Below are positions 11,435 through 24,439 of a stretch of DNA of 64,000 nucleotides, piece by piece. Source of the DNA: Watersipora subatra (taxonomy: Eukaryota > Bryozoa > Gymnolaemata > Cheilostomatida > Watersiporidae); NCBI RefSeq assembly GCF_963576615.1, contig NC_088712.1, positions 17,591,527 through 17,655,526 on the forward strand. Direction: 5' to 3'. Each line of letters starts with the position of its first letter. Position 1 is the first letter of the stretch. The translations under genes were made by a program, and so were the position numbers. The notes beneath the pieces were generated by a model, which made no database searches, was not told the DNA's origin, and saw only the letters and a program-made list of their open reading frames with translations.

Positions 11435-12925
11435 CAAAGAACTAAGATTTCTACAAAGTCTTCTAAACAAAGTGATCCGGTAAACTAGCTTAACCTATAA
11501 ACTTACCTCATTTTACAAACCTGTAAAAGCTTTCACTTTAATTTTGAGATACATGTACACACATAACACTATCTCAGTGCTAACAACTTGAATGACACTA
11601 CAGAATATATATAAAACAAAAAATGTTTGCATCAAAGAAAACAAGACAGTCTGAAGTCATAAACAATTAATAAACCAGTTGACATCAAACATAGTGCAGC
11701 ACAAGTTTGTAAAAAAAAAGTTTATATTTGTTTATCATTTTTATTTCTGTTGTGAGAAAGTTTAGTAGCAACAAACTATGATCAACTTAAGTTAGTAGCC
11801 CATAAAACAATGATTCAATTTTTACAACTTATTTTAAAGTTTTAGAAAAATCACCTTATTGACTGTGATTGCAAGCAATGCAAGCAATTTTTTTTAAAGT
11901 TGTTTGTTTGTTTGACACCATTAAAATTATTTCAGGTAATTTTTAGCTAATAAATCTTTGAACATTTACCACTAGTATTTTTGCTGAGATTTGTTTATTT
12001 GTTGCTTGTTTTGTCCAAAGATAATTGATTAACCTTGTCAAACTAAAAAGTATGCTAAACATTGGAAGAGATCATTTAGAGACATTTTTGCTGGTATTTC
12101 TTAAAAGTTTGTTTCAAAAACAGCCAAACTCATTTTGCTTCCGAAATGTAATAATGTAAGTAAAATATTTGTGTCTGTCTCTTATATTTTAGGTAATAAA
12201 ATAGGTTAATAATAAGCTTAAAACTTAATTTTTTTACAAACTCAAGGACTTGAGATCATACGCTTTTTTAAGTTCAATAAACACATTTTATTAATGAGCT
12301 CAGCCAAAACTTGAAATTAACATAACTTTTTAAATTAAACTGCAATGAATTATACTTGTTTTTACAGTGATTATTGTAACCCTTCTAATAACAACAATAT
12401 AATTCTAGACAGGTTAGTGAATAACATAACTATAGCCATGAGGGTATCTTAGCAAATTGTATTGGACTGAAGAAATATAACTATCCCAACAAGTCTATGA
12501 TTTTCCATTTATTCAAATATAGATATTTTAAGATTTTAACTTATTAAATACTGTTAAAGATAAGTCAAAATAGAATTCTACAAACTTCTTTTTCAATTAA
12601 AAAAAGTACTAACTAGTCCATCATTTTTTTCATAGTTTTTGTGAACAGTTTGTGAAACAGTAGAATAGTTTTTTTAGTTAGTGAAAAAGGTTTGTTAGAA
12701 AAAATATTGTTGAAAATGCTTTAGGAAGTTTAAAGACATAAAATATGAGAAATGCATATTCTTATATTTTATTTCTGCTATCACAATTTTACACATAAAA
12801 TTATTTTAGTTTTAGTTTTTTTGGCGACGTTGAAACGCTTTTGAACACTTTAAAAATTAATATACAGCGCACCCTTAGGAGACGATTGCCTTGATATAAG
12901 ATTTTTTGGCTTTACGAAGTGGAAC
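11435..12925. other. AT-rich stretch, nothing recognised
   Basis: Very AT-rich with many short homopolymer runs. There are no open frames of note and no termini or tandem repeats on either strand. Confidence 0.5.
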
Positions 12926-12929
12926 ATGA

Positions 12930-13330
12930 TAGTTCATCTCACCATCCAAATCTTTTTTCACCGTACGAATTCAACAAAACTTTTGCCCGAGTTCAAATTT
13001 GGCAGCCGGTGTGCAAATTACATATTTAATAAAACAAAGACGTTAAAATGCTGTTTGCCAAAAACATTTTCACAACGCCTGAAATACACACGACGATCAA
13101 TTTTTCTTAGTTCAGCAATTTTCATGTGTAAACGATAATGTTTTCTTTTTGAAATCAGTAGCAAAGTTGCAGTTGCAATCTCTCCTACCAGAAAGTCAGA
13201 CAACTTCTCTTAACCTGCTAACAAAAATTCACTTCATCACAAAAACAGCATCGTTTAGGCTTACTTGCTAAACTAGGTTGAAACAAGTTCTAAAAAGATC
13301 TGCCAAAAGTTATAAGAAAGCGAAAACCAA
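12930..13330. repeat. Dispersed duplicate of 52,900-53,290
   Basis: Landmarks occur in the same order and strand in both copies: 'tgtttgcc.aaa', 'cacaacgcctgaa', 'cacga(c/t)gatcaat', 'gttcagcaatt', 'agtagcaaagtt', 'gaaag(t/c)cagacaacttct' and a terminal 'gcgaaaacc'. By eye identity is about 75%. The short open frames here on both strands are not conserved in the partner. The partner lies directly outside the right end of the giant palindrome. Confidence 0.75.
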
Positions 13331-15339
13331 AATAATATAGTCTGACAACAGATTAATGATATCGCCAAACTTTTAACTGTGTAACTGCACTTTGTTGTAA
13401 TCACACTAAGGGATACACCCTTTACATATAATGCCACATATGTATGCCTAAATAACCCATACATATGTGTATAACATAATTCGTGTATAATATGTGTAAC
13501 TATTATACATCTATAGATTTTAATGAAATATTGCTATTGACTAATTAGGTAACCAAAGACAAGATAACCATATGTGTATAACAATTATCATAATGTTATT
13601 ATTACTTGCTACATTTGTAAACAAATTTTTTACATAAAAAATAAATTTACATTTACGTAAAACAAATAATATTTTATATTGATCATCTATTGTACCTAAA
13701 TTGATTAAGCTAGCAAACTTTTAATATGAATGGTCATTGAGGAAGAGCTGATAATTGTTCAAAAATACTTCCTAAAACAGTATACTAACTTCAGGTTACT
13801 TCCTTCAAAGTTCAACTTACTAACTTAAGTTGAGGAGCAAGCAGTTTAAGAAACCAACAATCATCTACTTTCTCAACCATCAAATCACCAATCAAATCAT
13901 TTCTCTTTTCATCAAAAGAATTAATAAAATAGCTTTGTAGAAAGTTTCAAACATCAAAAATTTTCTGACAAATATTAAAAACAAAGGTGAGCGGTTGAAA
14001 AACTTTGTTCAAAAGTTGGGAAAGTCATATAAAAGTGCTTAGATAAATCTTAAGCCTACTAAAAGCTTTAGAAAATTTCTTACTCTTTGGAAAGTAAAAC
14101 AGTCAATTTAAAACGTTATGTATACTAACTAGTGTGTAATACGAGTTAGTACGTTGTTTAAACTCGTAATATGTTTAGCTGCTTATCAATGAGGAAAATC
14201 TGGTTATTGCCAAATCATTAACTTTGTAAGTAATCACTGTAACTTCATAATGTTCATATCGGATTTACGAGCAAGTATTATGACACAAAATGGAGTTCAG
14301 ATCTAAAATATTAAAAATTTTAGTTCTGGTCCTTTTAATATGTGAGAGCTGCAAATTTTTATAAGAAGCTGCTCTAAACAAAGTGCTAGTCATAAATGAA
14401 ATTACAGACTGTTCGCTATTTGTTTTCTCACGTCAATCATATTTTAGTTACATTAAATGATACAAGCTGATTGGCTGTTAATAAAGAGCTAATATGATAT
14501 AAGATGGTTAAACTGAAATTTTGTTAATAAAAGACTAAATAAATAAAAAATAAAAATAAAATCACTACTAATATTTGCTCTCTTTGAGAGGATTTATAAA
14601 TGAATAAAACATTGGTGGCAGCAAGGGACAAGTGCTACATGACAAATTTGAGCACCTGAAACTTAAAATACGGCCATCTATTCTTCAGTATAAAACTGGC
14701 ATGAAATAGTTACAGATGTCTTCAATAGCTTAAATAACAGGTTCAACCGACTACTTGTTTTGACCTATTTTGTTATTGAACAATTTAGAAAGTATTTCTT
14801 GTACTTACATGTACAATGAGATGAGTTATGTTCATCTAGTTTCAATACAGAAATTTTTACTCAAAGAGAAGATCTAAAAATTTAGACAAAGGTAACACTT
14901 CATTTTAATTTTGTCTTGCTGAAACCGGTTTTAAGATGTAACAGCTGAGAGCAATTTTAAAATGTAATTACTTTGCTAGACCACAAAGTTTTCAAAAACA
15001 AATCAATTGGCTACCACATTTTTCTATGAAATATAGAATAGCATCGCAGGCAAACCTTAGTGAAGCGAGTTCATTTAAACCAATAGCTCAAACGACTATT
15101 GATACTTTCTTTTCATTTGTCAAGTATATTCGAGGAGGTCAATACTGTAAAACATACGTTGGTCTTGAATAGTTTGCAAAACTTGACGCATACAAGTGAC
15201 TGAAATGAACTTACACTACACTACAGCGCCTGAATTAGCAAGAGAACACAGTACTAATCTTGGACAAATTGTTCTATTTATCAACTTTGAGCAAATCATT
15301 CACACAATCTAGAATAATATGTACTTGTCACATTTAGGC
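13331..15339. other. AT-rich stretch; possible LTR/primer-binding-site relic at 14,612
   Basis: No gene was seen. The motif ttggtggcagcaag at 14,612-14,625, following an A/T-rich stretch, resembles the LTR-end/primer-binding junction of some Gypsy-type retroelements. No paired LTR or coding region follows, so at most it is a relic. Confidence 0.35.
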
Positions 15340-18300
15340 ATGAAAACATTCTAACAAATATATCCTTTCACAGATTGTTATAGAAACCTGCAGATCTTTT
15401 GTAAAAATCATCACAGAAAACTTGAACAAATATCAACAACTTTTTTAGCAAATTTACTTTAGTATTAGTGTTATACTACTAGTATTACCTAGTATTATAG
15501 GGATGCACTTACAGACCAGTTGTTAGAATAAGAGTCTTATGGTTGTGCTTGATATATAATATAAGTATAGAAGCTAATACATAATATGTATACTTGTTGA
15601 CCTTGAAACTATGAATAGGTAATGAAAGCAAAAAAAAGAAAGCAGTATTATAATTCTCAGGTAGTATGAACTATTTATACCATAACTCCCTCGGGGATAC
15701 TGTTGGTATTATACTATTTTTTAGTAGCGTGCCAAATGCAAAATTCCATAACCACTGACTGATCACTGTATAAACTATACCAGTGGTCAATATAAGCACA
15801 CTCATTAGTATATTATTTTCTTCATACAATCTTGCCTGTAACTGTTTAGGTCAGTTTTCTATTTTGCTCATCACCAGAAGTAAAAGAAACAGGATATGTA
15901 ACGTGGAGTTATTCTAGTTTTATGTAAGAATATATGTGTATTCATTACTGAGCTAGTAGCCAAAGTCAGTTGACATATCTAATATAGCAAGTATCACGCC
16001 ATCTCATTATATATTTATTTATTACTGAGCTAGTAGTCAAAGTCAGTTGAGATATTCAAAATAGTGAGTATCACATCATCTTAAGGTGTATTATGTTGTG
16101 TTAACCAAGTTTTACAATATGGTTAAACTGTACTAAACATTATGAGTAAATCACGCAAAGTTTGATTATTATATTTATAGTTGCAAATAAAAACTCACAG
16201 AATAGACATGTGTAAAGATACTACATTAAAATGTCATAAGAGGCATCAATAAGGAAAAAGAAAGGCAGTGTACAACTATTCATTTCATTTCTACAGGATC
16301 TTTTTCTCATTATTTTAACCGCAATGAAGTTTAATTGATTTTAGTCATGACCCATTTTGGCAGTTAAATAACCTTGAACATCAAGAACAATGACACAAGA
16401 TTAGAAAATATCAATATTTCTGATGAATTCTAACAGTTTAGTGTAGGTTTATCTTTAACATGATAAATGAAATGTTTGATCTACAAAAGTGTGAAGTAAG
16501 ATTATTTGACTCAAATGTATAGGTTTTAGTTTAATAACTCTTTTATTAACTGTGTAAAAGATGTTCTATATTATTCCCCCACTTTTATCACCTAAATATG
16601 GTTGTTAGTTTCCAGCCTTCACTAGGCCTTACGAGTAAGTTAGATTCTACTATTTTAAAATATCTGTAAAAACTTGAAATACTCAAATTAAAACTTAAAA
16701 CTTTAAATGATAAAAGTTAAGTTTTTAATTTCGAAGCAAACAGCTAATAAAAATATCTAATAAAAAGTACATATATGTTTCAGGATTAACTGTCTCTATA
16801 AATTATCAAAGTTAGTAAGAATTTTGATTCTGAAAAATATTAAATAAAATATCTATGTTTCTTTTAAGTGTTTTAACAATGGCTGTGTGTTGGTCAGTTG
16901 TGACAAGGCCCAATGTCTGCTAAAACAACATAAAATGACCCTAGCAGAGCCTATGTCAGCTACTTACGCAACCAATAACACAAGAAGCAAAATAGAATGT
17001 GGAGTCTTTTGTACAAACACTCCAGACTGTCAAGTCTTTGTTTACTCTAAACATAGTCATAGCTGTGAATTCTTGAACATCTCTGAAGTTGGTTCCTGGC
17101 CAGGCATCAACACAACTCATATTGTTGAGGCCTATGTTCTGACTCGCACTGACACGCTGCTTGCACGATGTATTTCTCTTGTGAGACTTGCCTTGTCTTT
17201 TTGCCTTTGTAGGTGTTCATTTTTATTTTGACCTATGATGCATACTCTGGTGCAATGAACTACTTGAATTAAAGCTGTGAATTTTTTAAGCTGATCAAAA
17301 AATAGCAGAATATGAATCATTTAGAATTAGCTCGGAAGATTAGTTATCTTATACACTTATTCGACCTGCAAAAACATTTATTTTAGCAAATATTAAAAAA
17401 AAATGCGATTATATTTTCCTCATTTCTGCTATCAAAAATTCAACAAATTATATTTTGATACACTACAAGCATAAAAAAAAATAATTTTTTGTTTTACGAG
17501 TATGCCTCAGACATAAAAGTTGTCTCTAACTTTCATTTAAAATAATGTAGTTTGGGAGAGTTGTCCTTGTTCTCTTTTGTTGATACAAATATATTTGATT
17601 GATACTTACATACTCACAGGTAAACCTGCTGAGTTGATAAGCATTATTTCACCAGATCACACTGCTGATAAAGCAGTAGATTGATGGTATTCATATGGTA
17701 GTTCTACGGTAATTACAATTAATCACGTGAATCCCTGGTGGACAGTTGATTTAGAAAATTGTCACTGTATACAAGCTGTAAATATTCTCAATCAATCAAT
17801 TCTAAATGATATTGGTTTAACCAAAAAACCTGCTCACACTCGTTCATAAACAACACCTGTAAATTGGTTTATCATATACACGGTAGATTCTCTAAGGCTT
17901 ACCTGCCATGAAATCTTTTCATGTTTTAAAAACTCTGAGTCCGTGATTACCAAATGATTTAGAAAATGTTGCTGCAACCAAGCGTTAAGCATTGTCCATT
18001 GCTAGACAGTACATTGTACACGTTTATAAATTTAACTAAAAAGCTATTCACATATAACCATTTTCTAGCTTATGTCACTTTTTTTGAAAAAGCGTATGCC
18101 AGACTTTCTAACACACAACTGCTTCAACAGTCTTATGAAGCTCAAAGGCATTTCTTATTTGACAAAAAAATCGATCTTCACCTGTATATTGTGCATATAT
18201 CTCTTTATGACTACAGTTTCTTATATTTCCTTAGGCAACCAGTTTTATATTCTGTGACATCTAGGATAATAGTATACCTAAGATGTTGTAGATATACCGG

Positions 18301-19620
18301 GTATAGCTGAGTAGCGACTACATAGGTAATTGCTTACAACTAGTTTAATTTACAAGAAAAATGTCGGTTTTCTTTGGCTTTAAAAATAGCAGAACTAATG
18401 TTTAATGTTTTTCATATAAAACAGAGCAGAATGTTATTAATTTTTAGACTACAAATATGATCGAACAAAAAATTTAGTTGTAACAGCCGCAGATGAAATC
18501 TCTCAGCTATTCTACTCAGCTGATGATGATGGCAACTTCTGTGGATGACACGGCGGCATCTTAAACCAGTACTACACTCAGATTAAATGTGATTCAGTGG
18601 TTGCTGGAAGATTTGTACAGCTTCAAATAATGACAACGGGTGTCCTCAGCCTTTACGAGGTTGAAGTTCATGGGTATTACAATACACCATAGACAGCCAC
18701 ATAGAACTTATTACAATATAGTTATTTTATGTATTATTAAAATAAAGTATACAAGTCACCGATTTTATTCTTTCTATTAAAATAAATACTGTTTTTGGTA
18801 CCTTTATAGCTTGAGATCAAGGCTGGCATTTTTTAAGATCTGTGAAACACATTTATGATGAGTTCCTTTCACAACTCATATTCTGGAGGCAAGTGTCTTG
18901 GGCACTGGCAGGTTGTTTGTGCAGAATATCTGTCGTTTAAAACCACTTGAAATAAATAGTAATATGTAAAAAATTGAAGATATAAAAACTATGTTATTAT
19001 ACTAATTTGAATTTATAATGCTCTCGGTATTTTTTTATATATATTTAACAGCATGTGAAAATAGTTTTCTGTGAAGTTACTTGTGTATGAAAATAAGATT
19101 CAATATGGGTGTTTGTTGACTGATTTTGATACGGTTAGAAAATATTGTAATTGTTATTGCACACGTTTTTGAAAATTGTATTCGTTACCAATGCGTATCA
19201 ACCATTCGCACTAACCTAATATATTGTACCTAGCAGGATTTATTAAACTTATATTTGCGTGCTTTTTTTTAGTCTTACTGGATTATATGTTGGTTCCTGA
19301 GTTTTCTGTATGAAAAAGTTTACTAGTCAATTATAAATAAAGCGGTTTATCCACTTAACAATTTTTTTCATTTCTACTTCAGTTATTTTATAGAAAATAT
19401 TTGCAATTTCATCGTTTACCCACACAAAGGAGACAAGACCAGCACGCTATAATCATTTTCTATCTAAGTTAAGCAATCTAAAAGCCGCTGTTATCAAAAC
19501 ATTTTTAAATACCCGTCATTATGTCAAACGAGAACCACCGACAAATACAATATTGCAAAATCAGATAAAGTAAAAAGATGTTTTACCAAGTGGAATAGCT
19601 GTAGTTTGTTTTTTTCAAGG
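15340..19620 (+). repeat. Lectin segmental-duplication unit, copy 1 (direct)
   Basis: From 'gttatagaaacctgcagatc' (15,378) to 'ttttaccaagt' (19,581) this stretch parallels 30,170 to about 36,075 in the left palindrome arm and, inverted, about 47,680-42,400 in the right arm. It carries one three-exon lectin pseudogene. A local about 76-bp tandem duplication around 'attactgagctagtag' (15,943 and 16,020) is present only in this copy. Confidence 0.85.
16855..18692 (+). pseudogene. PAN/Apple + F-type-lectin-like gene, copy A (dead)
   Basis: Three exons align with the intact copy at 43,359-45,251: exon 1 16,855-17,169, exon 2 17,620 to about 17,796, exon 3 18,448-18,692. Exon 1 starts with a signal-peptide-like MFLLSVLTMAVCW and contains the Cys-rich PAN/Apple-like module, but one base is missing near 16,906, so the frame closes at a TAA at 16,921. 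Exon 2 shows the F5/8C signature NPWW.VDLE but has a TGA where the intact gene has Gly, and its GT donor is gone. Exon 3 has a further TGA after FCG. At least four independent lesions make this a clear pseudogene. Its exon 1 and intron 1 are nearly identical to 32,290-33,250. Confidence 0.9.
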
Positions 19621-20112
19621 ACCATTAGCAGAAAAAATTTAATAAATAGGTTAAGGTAATTTTTATTCTATTGTATCTACATGTGATTTATATAGTTATT
19701 TGCATTTGAACAGTTTTTTTAAATTGTTCAATTGAAGTAATAAAGAGAACCACAGTCCATAAGTGTAAAACAAACAATTTCTCAACCAATCAAATAAGGT
19801 TTAAAAAAGCAGCCACAATGTCAATTTAATCAATATCATATGAATAGTTTAAATGTAAAATGACTAAATCGTACAAGTGATCAGTATAAGCACCTTTATT
19901 GGTACATGTATTTCTGTACACGTTTTCACCTTTTAATGTTCAATATAAATATCAGTTGAATTATCAATATCCCAGTTGAATGAGGTCTGTACATAAATAA
20001 AAAAGAATATAAGTTGGTAAAAATTTTAGATTTTGAAGCAAAAGTCTAATAAATATACATTATATTTGTACATGTTGACCAATTAAACTTAGTTTAGAGT
20101 TTTTAATGTATT

Positions 20113-20793
20113 TTAACCCTCAAAACCCTAACGACTGGTATTCTGGCATTGCGTAGGGTTTGTCAGAAACCCAAATAACTAGAATATAGGCATTTGCATG
20201 GTTCCGTTTACAGAAGCACTTTCTAAGCAACACATTGAACCAATCAAACGAAATATTGCCCGCAACATTAGATTAGAAACTTCACTTTATTTGTAAAATT
20301 AATGTTTTCAAATATATTTATCCAATTCCTTGATTATAATAAAAAATATTACTATAACGATATGGCAAAAAGATCAAACCGACTCATTGGTTGGTCATGA
20401 ATGAGGGTGATACAAATGATGAGTTTTATGATGCTAACTATAACTATAAATTTCCAGTATATTTTGAGTCATGAAATGATTGATGGATGACATGTGCTTG
20501 ATGGATATGATACGACTGTAAATATTTTAACGAGTTGTCAAAATGGTCCAAATTTCTATAGTTTTACCCCGAATAATGGTGGAATACTTTTTTTTGGTTG
20601 ATGACATTTGCTGTTGGTTGCTCAATTTGGCTGCTAATGTTTTACCGAATACTATTGTATTATGAGCAACTTTAGATATATTAAACAGAAGTGCAAAAAT
20701 TTTGGTTCGTTGGGCCAATTGCTCAAGGTTACTGACACACATTGACAGCAACAGCCAGGTTTCAATGGTTAACAACAGGTTTTAATGGGTTAA
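20113..20793. mobile_element. TTAA-flanked MITE, family with 'ccctaacg' subterminal units
   Basis: Left end TTAA + CCCTCAAAACCCTAACG. Right end ...AATGGGTTAA, whose complement is TTAACCCATT, with a second TTAA at 20,769 that could be the true end. The interior is shared with 54,180-54,906 in direct orientation ('tttccagtatattttg.gtcatga.atga') and with 23,643-24,276 inverted. No transposase frame is present. The TTAA/CCCT pattern suggests mobilisation by a piggyBac-type enzyme (inference). Confidence 0.65.
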
Positions 20794-21119
20794 AATATAC
20801 TTTAGTTCCAAATAATGTTTTCAAAAACAATTTTTGACTTACTATATAGAATTTGAGCACTTAAATTTGTTAGGTTTCTTTATGAATAACATTCCTTATA
20901 TTACTTAGCTACACAGCGTATAATTTTCATGACATGGTATATTGGGTAAACTTATTAGGTTATACCAGTGGTTCTAACATAACCTGTTACTTACTATTAA
21001 AAAGGTCCGATAAACATGAAAATTTTTGATTTATATTGGCTTCAAGAGTTAAAGTATTTCTTTTTCTTTCTTACATAAGATGAAGCACATCTTTTTTCAT
21101 TTTTGGTAGCTATCAACTA

Positions 21120-21365
21120 CGAATGAACAAAAAATTTAGTTATAACAGCTGCAGATGAACTTTATCAGCTATTCTACACAACCGATAATAATGACAGCTT
21201 CTGTGGACAACATGGCAAAACTTTAAACCTTAAACCCTAACCTACTACACACTGATCAAATGCGATTCAGTGGTTGCTGAGAAGATTGTACAGCTTGAAT
21301 TAAAAACAATTGGCTACTTTAACCTCTTTGAGGTTAAAGTTCAGGGGTATTAAAATGTATTATAG
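21120..21365 (+). pseudogene. Isolated lectin exon-3 relic, copy F
   Basis: An acceptor-like 'tttggtag' is followed by sequence matching exon 3 of the lectin genes, with motifs for LVITAADEL and FCG retained at the nucleotide level. A TGA appears in the fifth codon, a short insertion (a duplicated 'aaacctt.aaaccctaacc' string) lies mid-exon, and a TAA comes near the end. No exon 1 or 2 was found within the preceding 1.3 kb. It is a decayed fragment, closest in order to copy A, 2.4 kb upstream. Confidence 0.8.
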
Positions 21366-21961
21366 AGACTATTGTAGAGCTTTAGTTAAACTTAGGAAAG
21401 AAAATGCATTAGTGAAGCTTTTTACCCTAAACAGCTCTTATCTCAACTTATGTGCCAATATAAAGTCTTAAATAATGCAGTTTGAACCACTCTGGCTGAC
21501 AACAGAAGTTTTAATGCATTACATGGTGTTATTTGCTATTTTTGACAAGGTTTGAGTGCATAATTTGGCAGATTAGGGTTTTAATAAAAAAGACAAGTTG
21601 ATTAAAGTTTGTTAAATAATAGTTACTGTTATTATCATATATTCAAGTCCAGAGAACTCATGGAAACAGTGATTTTCCTTGTTGGACATTTTCTATGTAC
21701 TATGACAAATATTGAGATGGTTAAAGGCACTTACTATATTCAACAACGCCACTGCCAACTTTCTGCATGCCAATGTTTTGGGATCAGCAGAGCATTGTGT
21801 AAACAGGTCATACATACTTCATGAAATGTCAGCCAAGGTTATTTACAAATTGTTAGTGATACCATGCTAGCATTCTTCAGATGGATCGCATCATGGAAGC
21901 CGCTCTAGTTTCTGAGAATATAGTTGACAGGGTTAGTCTTACATTACATATAGACAACATA

Positions 21962-22620
21962 CAGTGGTGTGCATAAACTTGGAATCACATTGTTTTGTTC
22001 TCTCTATATCGAATGGATCTTCCATTTGTTTTCTATTTTCCCGCCAATTATGATGCCATGCCAGATATTATATATCAATCTGATCAGCAGAAGATGTGCT
22101 TTCAAACAATGCATTGATTGATTTAACTCAATCATTTCTGAGTGATTTATATTAATCCTATTAAACAGATTAGCAATTTTATTTGCTCAGAAAGTTGGTA
22201 AACAGCATGCCTCGACGGTGTCAGATGGTGATCAAGAACAAGGGCTGGCCAATAAAATACTAATGCTCAGCTCGAGACACCTTACCAGTTCTTCTGAAGA
22301 CCAACAATAACCCAACAGCCCTTTTCAGGGCCACCAATTTGTATAAAAGAGTTTGTTTGTATTCTATTTTATCAATTTTCACTAACAACATTCATAGCCT
22401 GCAATAAGTCTGCCTTTCGGTAGATCCACCCCCAGCGATAAAAATCTGAGAATATTTTTGAATATTTGGCATCATCTTGTTTTTCAGAATTTTCCCTTTC
22501 AAATGATATATATATTGATGGGGTTGAGGCACTTAACTCCAAAGAATTTCTTAGACAACAGCATATAAACATACATATTTGAAGATTTAATTAGTGATTC
22601 CAAGTTTATGCACACCACTG
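21962..22620. mobile_element. TA-flanked MITE, Tc1/mariner-like
   Basis: Near-perfect inverted ends: CAGTGGTGTGCATAAACTTGG on the left and its complement at 22,600-22,620. They are bordered by TA (21,960-21,961 and 22,621-22,622). At 659 bp it is too short for a transposase. A short plus-strand stretch after an ATG near 22,207 has basic residues (MPRRCQMV) that may be a transposase relic, but this is weak. A TA duplication plus CAGTGGTGTGC-type ends is typical of Tc1/mariner elements. Confidence 0.85.
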
Positions 22621-22622
22621 TA

Positions 22623-23642
22623 TATGTCCAGATTTTTTGACAATGTGATGTCTATTTTTAAGCTGAATAATTGAAAAGAATTGATTTTTGGTCGAGTAAG
22701 TTTTTTTAGAATCCAACTGTTTTGGATTTTTGTGATGAGGTACAGAAACTTTAGGATAATCGGATTTTCTAGAAACAGTCATTGTTGAAGTTCGGTATGA
22801 TTTTTGCAAACTTCTGAAGAATAATTTCTCAAACTATCCCAAAATGGAAATCCTAGACATCTGATTTCTGTGCAAATATGGTGAAAAGACAAACTTGGAT
22901 GAAATATATATTTAGGATTATTGAGGAAAAGCAATTGATTGGCCAAGTAACCATGTCTATCAAGTAAACATTGCAGCGACCTAAACGTGGCCATGAAATA
23001 CATATGATGAAAAATTAAAAATGGGGGGCCATCGATATGTGTTTTTTTTGAGTTTGTTAGTGGCCAACTGAAAAATGACATAAGCTGTCAATTTCTTGCA
23101 TAGTATCGATAAGACTAGCATAACAAGACCTCAACAGACAGCAGATGGAAGTTAAAAAATACATGACTGGAAAAGAATGGATAGAGAAATTTACTTTATT
23201 ACTCTCAACTCAAACATGTATATATGAAGAACATATTAGTTTGAATTAAAAATCTCATGCCATGCCAATTACATATGTAACAAACATAATGGAAAGTAAA
23301 CATAACAAACTTATACAGGAGAGAATGTAAACATAAAAAAGCATGAAAAATTAAGCACAGACAAGAAAGGTAGACACTAGAGGAGTAAAACTAAAGAAAA
23401 GTAAATACATCATTGAAAAATAAACATGATTGTGAAATGAACATATTGATAAATTAAAAAGTGAAATTAGCATCATTTCTGCTAGTTATAAACTAACTTT
23501 TTTAAACGACGCCAATGATAACGTACTGTATTGTTTGATCTTTGCAGAAAGCAAATAAACAATGTGTTTTGCGTAACTAAATATGGATTAGATTACTTAT
23601 GTAGGATCAAGTTTACTAATAGATCAACTGCTAACACAAAAC
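22623..23642. other. Intergenic stretch, nothing recognised
   Basis: Minus-strand frames at 22,606-22,809 and 22,779-23,081 (67 and 100 residues) have no recognisable domain, no second copy and AT-driven composition. No termini or tandem arrays were seen. Confidence 0.45.
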
Positions 23643-24276
23643 TTAACCCTTTGAACCCTGGCCGTTGTTTTCAATGTTTGTCAGTAACCTTATGAAATTT
23701 CTCTAACAACTGAAAATTAATAAACTTTGGACAAATATATTTAAATGCGCTCATAATAAAATTATATTTGATGAAACACTAGTAAAGATGTTCTGCAACA
23801 CAGCAAATGCCATCAAACAGAAAAAACGGTGCTTCACAATTATTCAGGGTCAAACAAAATTTGCCTGACTTTGAAAAATCCTAAAAATCTCTCCATTAAC
23901 ATCACATCCATTGATCACATGTTCATTTTCATTTCATAACTCAAAACAAACTATAAAACTATAGGTAGTATTATTCAATTATGCTTTTACGTCGCAATAA
24001 TCCATGACTAACCAACTAATGAGTCATATCTATTTTCTCAGTTAATAATTTTATTATAACGGAGGAAGTAGCTGAGGATATTTGAAAATTATTACAACAA
24101 AAAGAAAGATTTCTGGTCTGATGCCCTGTGAAAGAACTTATTTGATTAGTTTATTTTGTTGCGTGAAAACAGCATTAGTAAACAAATAATGCAAAGGCTG
24201 CTATTTCGGTATTCTGGGCGTTAGGGTTTCTGACACACCCTATGCATTGCCAGAACTTTGGCTGTTAAAGGGTTAC
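23643..24276. mobile_element. TTAA-type MITE, inverted relative to 20,113-20,793
   Basis: Left end TTAACCCTTTGAACCCTGGCC. Right end GCTGTTAAAGGGTTAC, whose complement is GTAACCCTTTAACAGC. One TTAA has mutated to TTAC. The right part contains the family's 44-bp unit ('cctaacg...agggtgtgtcag', minus strand). The interior matches 20,113-20,793 read in reverse. Confidence 0.65.
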
Positions 24277-24439
24277 AAAGACACTTACAGGCAAATCAAA
24301 CTTGATTGATTGTTGTCTTTTTAATTTATTAGGTTTGTATAACTTTTTAAAAATAGATTTTATTATTTCTTTCATCTTTTATGATCATAACAGTGTTTGC
24401 TAGTTAGCCAAAATCTAACATATTTTTGTTAATTAATTT

